Shown piece by piece: positions 37,161 to 46,505 of a stretch of DNA of 51,599 nt. The notes below the pieces were generated by a model. It was not told where the DNA came from. It did not search any database and saw only the letters and a list, made by a program, of their open reading frames with translations. Source of the DNA: SAR202 cluster bacterium AG-426-M11. Lineage in GTDB: Bacteria > Chloroflexota > Dehalococcoidia > Lucifugimonadales > UBA826. Location: contig QCNV01000008.1 in the NCBI GenBank assembly GCA_003213095.1, positions 1-51,599 of the forward strand, read 5' to 3'. Each line of letters starts with the position of its first letter. Position 1 is the first letter of the stretch. Made by a program: the position numbers and the translations under genes.

Positions 37161-37187
37161 CGTCCTGGACCGCTAGACGATGGGGCC
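37111..37187 (-). tRNA. tRNA-Glu (anticodon TTC), CCA encoded
   Basis: GGCCCCATCGTCTAGCGGTCCAGGACGCTGGCCTTTCACGCCGGAAATCGCGGGTTCGAATCCCGCTGGGGTCACCA folds to a cloverleaf; anticodon loop CTTTCAC. Confidence 0.97.
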
Positions 37188-37247
37188 ACTGATTATATAT
37201 TTTAAATTGAGAAGCATTTATGTTCAACGATCAAAATGCCAATAATT

Positions 37248-38279
37248 CTATGGATATAAAGATAATTGAGTTAATCCAGTAGTTTCAGGAATGCCTGACA
37301 TGATATTCATATTGTGAATTGCTTGACCTGCTGCACCTTTGACTAAGTTGTCTAAACAACTAATGACTATTAATCTATTAGTTCTTAAATCTACAGTGGG
37401 ATAAATGATGCAATCGTTATTGCCCAATGTATGTTTAGTCATAGGGGGTTGGTCGACAACATGGGTAAATTTTTCGTTTTCATAAAAACTTTTGTAAATT
37501 TCAGTAATTTTTGATTTAGGATCGTCATTATTTTCAATAAAATCAGAAGATAAAGGTGCATAACATGTTGCTAAAATTCCACGAGTCATCGGGATCAAGT
37601 GAGGTATAAAAGTTAAATTACAGGCTTGATCACTAATATTGTCGAGTTCTTGAGCGATTTCAGGCATATGCCTATGTCCGTCTACACCATAAGCAGAAAG
37701 ATTTTCATTGACTTCTGAAAAATGAGTTTTTAAAGACAAGGTTCTTCCGGCACCAGAGACCCCAGATTTTGCATCAATTATGATATCTGAGGTGATCGCT
37801 TGATGTTTTAAAGCAGGTGCTAAAGCAAGTATCGAAGCTGTTGGATAACACCCTGGATTAGCCACAAGAGAAGTGTTTTTAATCTCTTCTTTATGTAGTT
37901 CAGGTAGTCCGTAAGCTGATGTTTTTAAAAGATCTGGACTTGGGTGGTCTACTTGATACCATTCTTTATATGTTTGTAAGTCCTTTAATCTAAAATCTGC
38001 ACTGATATCCACCGCTTTGATTCCTGAGTCTACAATAGTTGTTAATGCTTCTGCGCTAGCTGCATGAGGAAGTCCTGAGAATACAAAGTCTACTTCTGTT
38101 TCAATCTCTGGTGTTATTTCTAGATTTATTTTAAATAAATGAGGGAAAACTTCAGATAATTTTTTACCTGCACCACTTCTTCCAGTCACAGAGACTAGTT
38201 CGATTTCTGGGTGATCGTAAGCTATTCTTGCAACTTCAGCTCCTGCATATCCAGTTACATTAATAATGCCAATTTTCAT
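37248..38279 (-). CDS. argC: N-acetyl-gamma-glutamyl-phosphate reductase
   Basis: IINVTGYAGAEVARI, FSGLPHAASAEAL, VANPGCYPTASILALAPAL, GHRHMPEI. Confidence 0.95.
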   Translation of the reverse strand: MKIGIINVTGYAGAEVARIAYDHPEIELVSVTGRSGAGKKLSEVFPHLFKINLEITPEIETEVDFVFSGLPHAASAEALTTIVDSGIKAVDISADFRLKDLQTYKEWYQVDHPSPDLLKTSAYGLPELHKEEIKNTSLVANPGCYPTASILALAPALKHQAITSDIIIDAKSGVSGAGRTLSLKTHFSEVNENLSAYGVDGHRHMPEIAQELDNISDQACNLTFIPHLIPMTRGILATCYAPLSSDFIENNDDPKSKITEIYKSFYENEKFTHVVDQPPMTKHTLGNNDCIIYPTVDLRTNRLIVISCLDNLVKGAAGQAIHNMNIMSGIPETTGLTQLSLYP

Positions 38280-38340
38280 GAAATATCCTTTTAATTAAGG
38301 AATTATACAGTAACAATCTTTTTATTTATATTGGAATTAT

Positions 38341-38994
38341 TTACGCTTTTTTTGCTACGAAAGCTTTTTTGCGTAGAGGGTAACAAGTTTTACAGATCTC
38401 ACATTTTGTTCCATCACATCCTCGGGCTGTACAGTATGATCTGCCGTAGTATATGAATTGTAAGTGTAATTGGTTCCATTTTTCCTTAGGAAACAGTCTT
38501 TTGAGATCAGATTCCGTTTGAACAACATTTTTGCCATTAGTTAACCCCCATCTTTGAGCTAAACGATGAATATGTGTGTCTACAGGAAATGCGGGATGTC
38601 CAAATCCTTGAGACATGACTACACTTGCAGTTTTATGACCTACACCCGGTAATTTTTCTAAAGAACCAAAGTTTGAAGGAACATTACTATCATAATTTTT
38701 AACTAAAATTTTTGATAACTGTGAAATATTTTTTGCTTTTGTATTCGATAATCCACAAGGCTTAATAATCGATTGGATTTTTGAAATGGGAATATTCATC
38801 ATTTGTTCTGGAGTATTTCCTAGTTTAAACAAATGAGGTGTTACTTTATTGACTCTTTCATCAGTACATTGAGCGCTTAATAAAACAGCTATTAATAATT
38901 CAAACTTGTTAGAATGATTCAAAGGTATAGGAGTATTGGGGTAAATTTCATTAAGCCTATTTAGTATAAATTTAGCACGTTCTTTTTTTAACAT
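38341..38994 (-). CDS. nth: Endonuclease III
   Basis: FELLIAVLLSAQCTDERVNKVTP, LPGVGHKTASVVMSQGFGHPAFPVDTHIHRLAQRWGL, FeS cysteines CTARGCDGTKCEICKTC. Confidence 0.95.
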   Translation of the reverse strand: MLKKERAKFILNRLNEIYPNTPIPLNHSNKFELLIAVLLSAQCTDERVNKVTPHLFKLGNTPEQMMNIPISKIQSIIKPCGLSNTKAKNISQLSKILVKNYDSNVPSNFGSLEKLPGVGHKTASVVMSQGFGHPAFPVDTHIHRLAQRWGLTNGKNVVQTESDLKRLFPKEKWNQLHLQFIYYGRSYCTARGCDGTKCEICKTCYPLRKKAFVAKKA

Positions 38995-39006
38995 TTGAAT
39001 AACTAT

Positions 39007-39525
39007 TTATAGGTCTTGAAGTTTTTTTGCCATTTCATAATCAGAGTATGCTTCTTGTTTTTTACCTATCGCCCAAAATGCCATACCTCTGTTTGAAAAT
39101 GCATACCAAAATTTGCTATCTAATTCTATTGCTTGATTAAAATTATCAATTGCTTCAAGCATTTCTCCCATATCACTTAATGCCATCCCTCGATTATTAA
39201 AAGCATCTCTGTAGTCAGAATTAATTTTTATTGCTTGATCGAATTGCTCAATTGCTTTTTCTGGATTGCCTATACTTCTAAAACAAATACCTAAATTGTT
39301 TAAAGCAGTAGGATGATCAGGTTCATTTTGGAGAATGTGCTCGTAATCTGCAATAGCCTCTACATACTTACCCGAATCTAAGTAAGCGTTTGCTCGTTGA
39401 AATACTGCCTTGAAGTCAGTGTGGTTTTTAAGAATTTCAGTATCTAATGCACTTATGAGATCTTTTAAGTGGTCTTTATCACTTTTAGAACTTAGGTCAG
39501 GGTCTCCTTGCCAATTGTATGTCAA
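39007..39525 (-). CDS. TPR-repeat protein
   Basis: ADYEHILQNEPDHPTALNNLGICFRSIGNPEKAIEQFDQAIKINSDYRDAFNNRG... Confidence 0.88.
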   Translation of the reverse strand: MTYNWQGDPDLSSKSDKDHLKDLISALDTEILKNHTDFKAVFQRANAYLDSGKYVEAIADYEHILQNEPDHPTALNNLGICFRSIGNPEKAIEQFDQAIKINSDYRDAFNNRGMALSDMGEMLEAIDNFNQAIELDSKFWYAFSNRGMAFWAIGKKQEAYSDYEMAKKLQDL

Positions 39526-40151
39526 TTTTTTTCCTTTTTTTTAATTGCTTCACCTGAAATATTTGGAATTGTAAATGGAATTCCAACATTTAAGTTGAAA
39601 TAATTATATTTTATGTTTGTGAATTCAGAGTTTTTAATGACATCTAAAGTATTTCTTCTTAAATGACATCCTGTTGTAGCAAATTTCCAAAATGGATCTA
39701 AAAGTAGTTGAAATATTTTTCCAGATTTTGATTTGGCTTTAATGTGCTCATAAAAATATAATTTTCCCCCAGGTTTTAATATTCTGTGAGCTTCACTAAT
39801 CACTTTTTCCACATCATCTACCATACATAAGACTAAAGTGCATAAAACGCTATCAACGGAATTACTCTTCAGAGGTATATTCTCACCATGATTAGGTAAT
39901 ACATCAATGGGCTTTTTAATATTATGAATTCTTTTGGATAAGATTGAACGCATATATGGGTCAGGTTCTATAAAAGTGATTTTTTCAGCTTTATCAAAAA
40001 ATAAAAGATTTGCCCCAGTTCCACCGCCTATTTCAACTACATGACCTTCACATTTTGATGTTGTTTGATTACGATAGGGTATAACATAAGGTTCAACGAT
40101 CGAATTGAGAACGTCGTACCAATTTGCAAAAAACCATTTTGAAAGATTCAT
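39522..40151 (-). CDS. Class I SAM-dependent methyltransferase
   Basis: VVEIGGGTGANLLFFDKAEKITFIEPDP...VDSVLCTLVLCMVDDVEKVISEAHRILKPGGKLYFYEH. Confidence 0.9.
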   Translation of the reverse strand: MNLSKWFFANWYDVLNSIVEPYVIPYRNQTTSKCEGHVVEIGGGTGANLLFFDKAEKITFIEPDPYMRSILSKRIHNIKKPIDVLPNHGENIPLKSNSVDSVLCTLVLCMVDDVEKVISEAHRILKPGGKLYFYEHIKAKSKSGKIFQLLLDPFWKFATTGCHLRRNTLDVIKNSEFTNIKYNYFNLNVGIPFTIPNISGEAIKKKEKN

Positions 40152-40158
40152 AGTGAAA

Positions 40159-40614
40159 ATGATGATTTATTTAGATTATTTTAAGACCGGTAGTACATTA
40201 ATTATTAAAGATCAATTCGTGTATTTCAATATCACTTCAAAAATATTTAATTCTAATGGTGTAGCACCATTGAGTTCTATTAAGTCATTGAAGCAAGAAA
40301 ATTCATTATTACCAAAATCATTGATGATGACTATAGCTTGGTTGATTTCAGCTGTGATTGTGGGTTTGATTTTCAATTCTTTAGTTGACGATTGGATGTT
40401 AAAAATTATTGGACTGACGATATTAGCATTAATGTGTGTTTATTTAATTTATGATCAATTTACAAATCAGATACCTAATGTGTTGAAGTTATCAATAGGT
40501 ACAGAGATTGTAACTTTTGAATTGAAAGAACATATGCCTGCAGAAGTTTTTAATCAATTGAAATCAGATATTTTCCCTGCCTCTATACCTTCGAGAAAAT
40601 ACTGGACTGATTAG
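40159..40614 (+). CDS. Small membrane protein, unknown function
   Basis: About 151 aa from ATG 40159; two adjacent hydrophobic helices; ORF track start at 40105 overlaps the divergent methyltransferase. Confidence 0.5.
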   Translation: MMIYLDYFKTGSTLIIKDQFVYFNITSKIFNSNGVAPLSSIKSLKQENSLLPKSLMMTIAWLISAVIVGLIFNSLVDDWMLKIIGLTILALMCVYLIYDQFTNQIPNVLKLSIGTEIVTFELKEHMPAEVFNQLKSDIFPASIPSRKYWTD

Positions 40615-41639
40615 TCTAGTTTTAAATTAGGAATTACGTCCATATCAAACACATTAGATGTGCCATTAGCCTGAATTCTGTAATAAGCAGCGCTAGCAAT
40701 CATGGCACCATTGTCTGTACACAAATAAGGTTTTGGAACGATTACTGGTACACTAAGTGTTTGAGACATTTTCTCTCTTAATCTCGAATTGGCTGCAACA
40801 CCACCCCCCAACAATACGCCTTTGGCAGCTATATTTTTGAGTGCTCTTGAGACATTTCTTATCATTGTGTCAACAATAGCTTCTTGAAAAGCAAATGCAT
40901 ATTCAGTAACAGTGTTTTTATTTGGGTAATTAGAATTAGAATGAGGATAGATCTGTTCTTTTATAGCTCTATTCACAACTGCTGTTTTTAATCCACTGAA
41001 ACTGAAATCTAATGAATTTTTAATTTCAGGACGTGGGAATGGCTTGATAGTTCCCTCAGCATTTTGTGCTTCTCTTTGAATTTCTGGGCCTCCGGGAAAA
41101 CCTAACCTTAACACTCTCGCTGTTTTATCAAATGCTTCTCCTGCTGCGTCATCACGAGTTTTCCCAATAATTTCATAGGATAGATGATCTTTCATCAATA
41201 CCATTTCTGTATGGCCACCTGATGCAATCAGACAAATTAATGGAAATCCAACTTCTTTATCCGGGTTTTTATTGTCTAACCAACCCGAATATATATGCCC
41301 TTCCAAATGATTAATTGGAATCACAGGTTTGTCCCAAGCCATGGCTAATCCTTTAGCAGCGTTTACACCCACTAAAAGAGAACCAGCTAATCCAGGACCA
41401 TTAGTGACCGCTATAGAATCAATTTCGTTGTGCTTAAGTCCAGATTCGTTTAGTGCTTCTTGGATTGAAGGAATTATTGTAAGAAAATGCTCTCTTGAAG
41501 CTATTTCGGGAATGATTCCACCATATTTTTCATGCATATGGACTTGAGATGCGATAATGTTTGACTTAATAGTTTGGCCATCTTTTACAATGGATATTGC
41601 AGTGTCGTCACATGATGTTTCTATACCTAATATATTCAT
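40611..41639 (-). CDS. tsaD: tRNA N6-adenosine threonylcarbamoyltransferase
   Basis: ILGIETSCDDTAISIV, NHLEGHIYSGWL, IASGGHTEMVLM, GKTRDDAAGEAFDKTARVLRLGFPGGPEI, LLGGGVAANSRLRE. Confidence 0.97.
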   Translation of the reverse strand: MNILGIETSCDDTAISIVKDGQTIKSNIIASQVHMHEKYGGIIPEIASREHFLTIIPSIQEALNESGLKHNEIDSIAVTNGPGLAGSLLVGVNAAKGLAMAWDKPVIPINHLEGHIYSGWLDNKNPDKEVGFPLICLIASGGHTEMVLMKDHLSYEIIGKTRDDAAGEAFDKTARVLRLGFPGGPEIQREAQNAEGTIKPFPRPEIKNSLDFSFSGLKTAVVNRAIKEQIYPHSNSNYPNKNTVTEYAFAFQEAIVDTMIRNVSRALKNIAAKGVLLGGGVAANSRLREKMSQTLSVPVIVPKPYLCTDNGAMIASAAYYRIQANGTSNVFDMDVIPNLKLD

Positions 41640-42307
41640 AAAATAATCGAGTCTTTAAGGGTTTTTATAGATGTTTCAATGTCATTCATTTCATTATATA
41701 TAGCACTGCCGGCTACTACTATGTCAGCTCCTGCGGTGAAAACATTTGAGATGGTATTTGAGTTTATTCCTCCATCAACTTGGATTTTGGTTGATAGATT
41801 CAATTGATCGATAAGTGATTTAGCTGACTCTATTTTATTTATAGAAGATGGTATGAATTTTTGCCCACCATATCCAGGGTTGACTGACATTATTAAAAGT
41901 TGGTTGATTTCTGCCAAGTAATTTTGAACACTTGTTAGTGAAGTATTGGGATTAATTGCTACGGATGATTCAACATTAAGTGATGTTAGTTTGTTTATAG
42001 TATTGTCAAAGTCTGGTGTTGATTCGTAGTGGATTGTAATAGAATCAGCGCCAGCATCAATTAATTCGTCAAAATACCTTTCGGGATCAATCACCATCAT
42101 ATGTATATCTATTGGGAGTTTTGTAATTTTTCTAATATGAGAAATTATGATTGGGCCAAAAGTGATAGGTGGTACAAACTGTCCATCCATCACATCAATA
42201 TGAAAACCGTCAACTCCATATTCTTCAGCTGTAGATATCTGTTTATCTAGTTTCCCTAGATCTGCTGTCAAAATAGATGGATAAATTCTAAATCTATTGT
42301 TATTCAT
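41636..42307 (-). CDS. rpe: Ribulose-phosphate 3-epimerase
   Basis: YPSILTADLGKLDKQI, FHIDVMDGQFVPPITFGP, MSVNPGYGGQKFIPSS, VDGGINSNTISNVFTAGADIVVAGSAIY. Confidence 0.96.
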   Translation of the reverse strand: MNNNRFRIYPSILTADLGKLDKQISTAEEYGVDGFHIDVMDGQFVPPITFGPIIISHIRKITKLPIDIHMMVIDPERYFDELIDAGADSITIHYESTPDFDNTINKLTSLNVESSVAINPNTSLTSVQNYLAEINQLLIMSVNPGYGGQKFIPSSINKIESAKSLIDQLNLSTKIQVDGGINSNTISNVFTAGADIVVAGSAIYNEMNDIETSIKTLKDSIIL

Positions 42308-43673
42308 TCAATTTCTTTCTTGCAATTTTGATTTGAGATAATACGTTTTGGGTAGCTGTTCCGCCAAAACTTATTCTTGATTCAACTGAAGTTCTGATAT
42401 TAATTTGTAATACATCTTCTTCAAATAATGGAGAGAAAGATTTGTAATCATCTACTGAAAATTTTGATATAGGTTTGCTAATGGCTAAAGAATGATCTGA
42501 AATAGAACTAGCTATAGAATAAGACTCTCTAAAATCTAGTCCTTTATTAACAAGATAGTCAGCAATATCTGTTGCTAAGGATAAGCTTTCCATTGCAGCA
42601 GATGTAAAGTTTTCAGCTTTTAAATGGATTCCCTTAATCATTTTGTTGAAAATTTTTAAGACGGAAACTACAGTATCGTAAGAGTCAAACAATCCTGTTT
42701 TATCTTCTTGTAAATCACGGTTATATGAAAGAGGCAAACCTTTTAGAATGGTGAACAAAGATATTAAGTTTCCGATCACTCTTCCAGATTTTCCTCTTGA
42801 TATCTCTGCAAAATCTGGATTTCTTTTTTGTGGCATGATACTACTTCCAGTTGTGAACTCATCAGACAATTGAATGAAATTAAATTCTGATGAAGACCAA
42901 AGAATTAATTCTTCAGAAAATCTGGAAATATGGGTAATGAATACTGATGAAGCAAATAAAAATGACAGAATAAAATCTCTATCTGAAACTGTGTCTATAC
43001 TATTAGCGGTAAGTCTAGAAAAATTTAGTTTTTGTGCTACATATTCTCTGTCAATTGGGTGTGGAGTTCCTGCCAATGCCGCACTCCCGAGTGGCATTAT
43101 GTCAGCTTCTACAAACGCATTGTTAAATTTTTCCACATCTCTAGAAAACATTTCGTAATAGGCTAGTAAATGATGGGCAAGTAATACTGGCTGAGCTCTT
43201 TGCATGTGTGTGTACCCAGGCATAATAATATTTGAAGAGTTTTCAGCTAAATCAACAATAGTCTTTTGCAATTTTTTTATTAAATTATTAATTTCTATGC
43301 ATGCATCTTTAACAAACATTCTTGTGTCGAGAGATATTTGATCATTTCTCGATCTTGCAGTGTGTAGTTTTCCAGCAACAGTTCCTATTTTTTCATGAAG
43401 ACGACTTTCTATATTCATATGAATATCTTCAAGAGTAGGATCCCAGGGAAATGAATCAGATTTGATTTCAAGTAGTATTTGATCAAGGCCTTTTATAATG
43501 ATTGATTTTTCTTCTGAAGTAATAATGTTTTGATTCGAAAGCATTTCAGTGTGGACTTTACTACCTCTTATATCGTATTCATACAAGCGTACGTCTAAAT
43601 CTAATGAAACAGTAAAATCACCAACTTCATCAGATAATCTTTTTATGAATTTTTTCGAATTGTTTTCAGTCAT
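42300..43673 (-). CDS. argH: Argininosuccinate lyase
   Basis: DIHMNIESRLHEKIGTVAGKLHTARSRNDQISLDTRMFVKD, PGYTHMQRAQPVLLAHHLLAY, TGSSIMPQKRNPDFAEISRGKSGRVIGNL. Confidence 0.96.
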   Translation of the reverse strand: MTENNSKKFIKRLSDEVGDFTVSLDLDVRLYEYDIRGSKVHTEMLSNQNIITSEEKSIIIKGLDQILLEIKSDSFPWDPTLEDIHMNIESRLHEKIGTVAGKLHTARSRNDQISLDTRMFVKDACIEINNLIKKLQKTIVDLAENSSNIIMPGYTHMQRAQPVLLAHHLLAYYEMFSRDVEKFNNAFVEADIMPLGSAALAGTPHPIDREYVAQKLNFSRLTANSIDTVSDRDFILSFLFASSVFITHISRFSEELILWSSSEFNFIQLSDEFTTGSSIMPQKRNPDFAEISRGKSGRVIGNLISLFTILKGLPLSYNRDLQEDKTGLFDSYDTVVSVLKIFNKMIKGIHLKAENFTSAAMESLSLATDIADYLVNKGLDFRESYSIASSISDHSLAISKPISKFSVDDYKSFSPLFEEDVLQINIRTSVESRISFGGTATQNVLSQIKIARKKLNE

Positions 43674-43745
43674 TTTTATATATTATGTTTTATTATGAGA
43701 CAGTATTTACATATTTTAACTTAGTTATTTAATCTACAAATTTAA

Positions 43746-46505
43746 ATGGTTCAATTCAATAATAATTTAAACCAAATTAACGAAGAAATATTTTGCGTAA
43801 TTGATTTGGAAACTACTGGTACTGATCCACTGACTGATAGGATCATTGAGATAGCTGTAATAGTTTTTAAGGGTGATCAGGTACTTAATTCATTTGATTC
43901 ATTGATCAAATCAGACACATATATCCCTCCATTAATTACAGATTTAACTGGAATTTCAAATAATGATTTAGAAAATGCTCCAGAATTTGATGAGATTTCT
44001 CGAGTTTTAATTGAAACTATTAAAGACATTCCTATTATTGGTCACAATGTTGATTTTGATTTGAGTTTTCTACGTAATTATGGAATGACATTTGAAAATA
44101 TAATTTTTGATACTTTAGATTTGAGTTATGTGTTTTTTCCTAGTTCTCCCAGTTATTCTTTACAATCATTAAAAAAAGAATTTCATTTTCCTGTTAAAAA
44201 TAGTCATAGAGCACTTTCTGATTGTGAATCAACAATGCATTTGTTTAATGAAATTGTTAAAGATGCTAAATCCTTACCCTCATCGGTAATTGGTAGACTT
44301 TCTCAGGTAGCGAATACTAGTAACTGGATTGATTCGGCATTTTTTCAATATATTTTAATTAATTCTATTGAGAATCAAAATTCAAATTTTGATTCTCAAT
44401 CGCCCGAAAATGATTTACATGACAAAGAGATGTTCTTACAAATAGATGAGATTTTTTCAAAGGATGGAAAATTATCTGAATCCTTATCAGGTTTTGAATA
44501 TAGAGAAGAACAAAACCAAATGGCTTTAAGTGTACAAAATGCACTAGAAAATAAAACACAATTGATAATTGAAGCTGGTACAGGAGTAGGCAAATCCTTA
44601 GCTTACCTGATACCAGCCATCAATTATTCAATAAAAACTAATGAAAAAATTGTGATTTCTACTAATACGATAGGACTACAAGAGCAATTAATTGATAAGG
44701 ACTTGCCTCTTGTAATGAAAATTTTGGGTCTTAATTCACATGCTGAAGATACTTTCGCTTTATTAAAAGGGCGAGCAAATTACTTATGTTTACAAAAATT
44801 GTATTCACAACTTTCATTACAAAATTTAGATACAAATACAGGGGTTTTGATTTCTAAAATAATTGTTTGGCTACATTCATCTACTTCAGGGGATCTAAAT
44901 GAAATGAATATAAGTAGATCGGATCATCAAGCTATTTTAAATAAATTTAATGCAGAAAAAACACTCAGATGCACAGGTTTTGAAGGGCAATGTTTTTTGA
45001 GACAAGCTAGAAATAAGGCTAATGAATCAAATGCAATAATAGTAAATCATTCTCTGTTGATGTCAGATTTGATTTCTGAAGGATCAATTCTTCCGCCTTA
45101 TGAAAATCTAATTATTGATGAGGCTCATCATATTGAAGATCAGGCTTCCCAAGCTTTTTCGTTTTCAGTTAGTAGATTTATTGTCACAGATTTTCTAAGC
45201 GATTTTGTAGGTTCTGACAATATTTATGATCGATTGAGAAGTATTTTAATAAGAGATTCTAGTAATGATACTCTTGCCGAATTCGAGACTTTAGATGATC
45301 AAACTCAAAACATTATTAAGCGATTACAAGATGATTTTTCACTATTGTTTTCTATAGGGTTTCAATCTAAGCAATTAGAAAATACAAAATTCAAGTCAGA
45401 TAAAATTCGGGTTTCTCAAAATCATCAAATTAACAATTGGGATCAATTAGTTGATGTGACTGACAATTTAATAGTTTTATTGGAAGAATTTTTAATTATT
45501 TTAAATCAGCTAATTAAAACTTTGGAAAGAAAAATCAATTTGATTGGAATCACAGAGTATTTAGGAATAGTTGAATCTGTTTACTCTAATGCTAAATCTT
45601 TAATTAGCCATTTAGTAGAATTTTTCTCAGAGAATAAAGAAAATTTTGTTTATTGGATTTACTCAGATTCTTATAGAGAAACGTCTAGCTTTAATGCTGC
45701 ACCGTTTGTTGTTGGGGATATTTTATATAAAGAGTTATTTTCTCAAAAAGAATCTGTTGTTCTTACCAGTGCAACTTTGACGTCTGACGAAAAATTTGAA
45801 CACATAAATTTTAGAACCGGATTTCATCCACATGAATCAATAGTACTGGGTTCTCCATTTGATTATAAAACTTCAGTGCGATTAATAATCCCTAATGATG
45901 TACCTGATCCACGAAACGAAAATTACTTTCAATATGTATCTGAGTCGATAAAAATTATCTGTGCTAACGCTCCTGGAGGAGTATTAGTCTTGTTCACTTC
46001 TTATTCTGCACTTAATTCGGTATATGAATTTATCAAAAAAGATAAAAACATTAATAAAACTATATTAGCTCAAGGTGTTCATGGTTCTACTCGGAATTTA
46101 CTTCAAAGGATTAATAATGATAATGAGTCATTGATTTTAGGTACCAATTCATTTTGGGAAGGTGTTGATTTAAAAGGCGCAGCTTTAAATTCTCTAATTA
46201 TTACTCGACTACCATTTGAAGTTCCGTCAGATCCCATATATCAGGCGAGATTTGAAAACTATGATAATGGCTTTAATGACTTTGCAGTACCTAATGCAAT
46301 AATTAAATTTAGACAAGGTTTTGGCCGACTTATCAGATCTAAAGATGATAAAGGTATCTCGGTGATTTTAGATAGTAGAATAGTCAAATCTTCATACGGG
46401 AAAAGGTTTATAAAATCTTTACCTGATATTCCTTTATCTCGAAACTCTATTAATGAAATGGGTAATATAATTAGTCACTGGTTTAATGATGATATTGAAA
46501 AGTAA
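43746..46505 (+). CDS. dinG: DnaQ-like exonuclease fused to DinG-type superfamily 2 helicase
   Basis: N-terminal FCVIDLETTGTDPLTDRIIEIA / GHNVDFDLSFLR exonuclease; EAGTGVGKSLAYLIPAI; LIIDEAHHIEDQ; FWEGVDLKGAALNSLIITRLPF; FRQGFGRLIRSKDDKG. Confidence 0.92.
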   Translation: MVQFNNNLNQINEEIFCVIDLETTGTDPLTDRIIEIAVIVFKGDQVLNSFDSLIKSDTYIPPLITDLTGISNNDLENAPEFDEISRVLIETIKDIPIIGHNVDFDLSFLRNYGMTFENIIFDTLDLSYVFFPSSPSYSLQSLKKEFHFPVKNSHRALSDCESTMHLFNEIVKDAKSLPSSVIGRLSQVANTSNWIDSAFFQYILINSIENQNSNFDSQSPENDLHDKEMFLQIDEIFSKDGKLSESLSGFEYREEQNQMALSVQNALENKTQLIIEAGTGVGKSLAYLIPAINYSIKTNEKIVISTNTIGLQEQLIDKDLPLVMKILGLNSHAEDTFALLKGRANYLCLQKLYSQLSLQNLDTNTGVLISKIIVWLHSSTSGDLNEMNISRSDHQAILNKFNAEKTLRCTGFEGQCFLRQARNKANESNAIIVNHSLLMSDLISEGSILPPYENLIIDEAHHIEDQASQAFSFSVSRFIVTDFLSDFVGSDNIYDRLRSILIRDSSNDTLAEFETLDDQTQNIIKRLQDDFSLLFSIGFQSKQLENTKFKSDKIRVSQNHQINNWDQLVDVTDNLIVLLEEFLIILNQLIKTLERKINLIGITEYLGIVESVYSNAKSLISHLVEFFSENKENFVYWIYSDSYRETSSFNAAPFVVGDILYKELFSQKESVVLTSATLTSDEKFEHINFRTGFHPHESIVLGSPFDYKTSVRLIIPNDVPDPRNENYFQYVSESIKIICANAPGGVLVLFTSYSALNSVYEFIKKDKNINKTILAQGVHGSTRNLLQRINNDNESLILGTNSFWEGVDLKGAALNSLIITRLPFEVPSDPIYQARFENYDNGFNDFAVPNAIIKFRQGFGRLIRSKDDKGISVILDSRIVKSSYGKRFIKSLPDIPLSRNSINEMGNIISHWFNDDIEK
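44367..44400. repeat. Perfect 34-bp inverted repeat (16-bp arms, 2-nt spacer) inside dinG-like CDS
   Basis: ATTGAGAATCAAAATT-CA-AATTTTGATTCTCAAT. Confidence 0.97.

Noticed and set aside
44365-44593. Two minus-strand ORFs (44365-44559, 44396-44593)
   Set aside because: Antisense to the well-supported DnaQ-DinG CDS; the first only mirrors the palindrome peptide.
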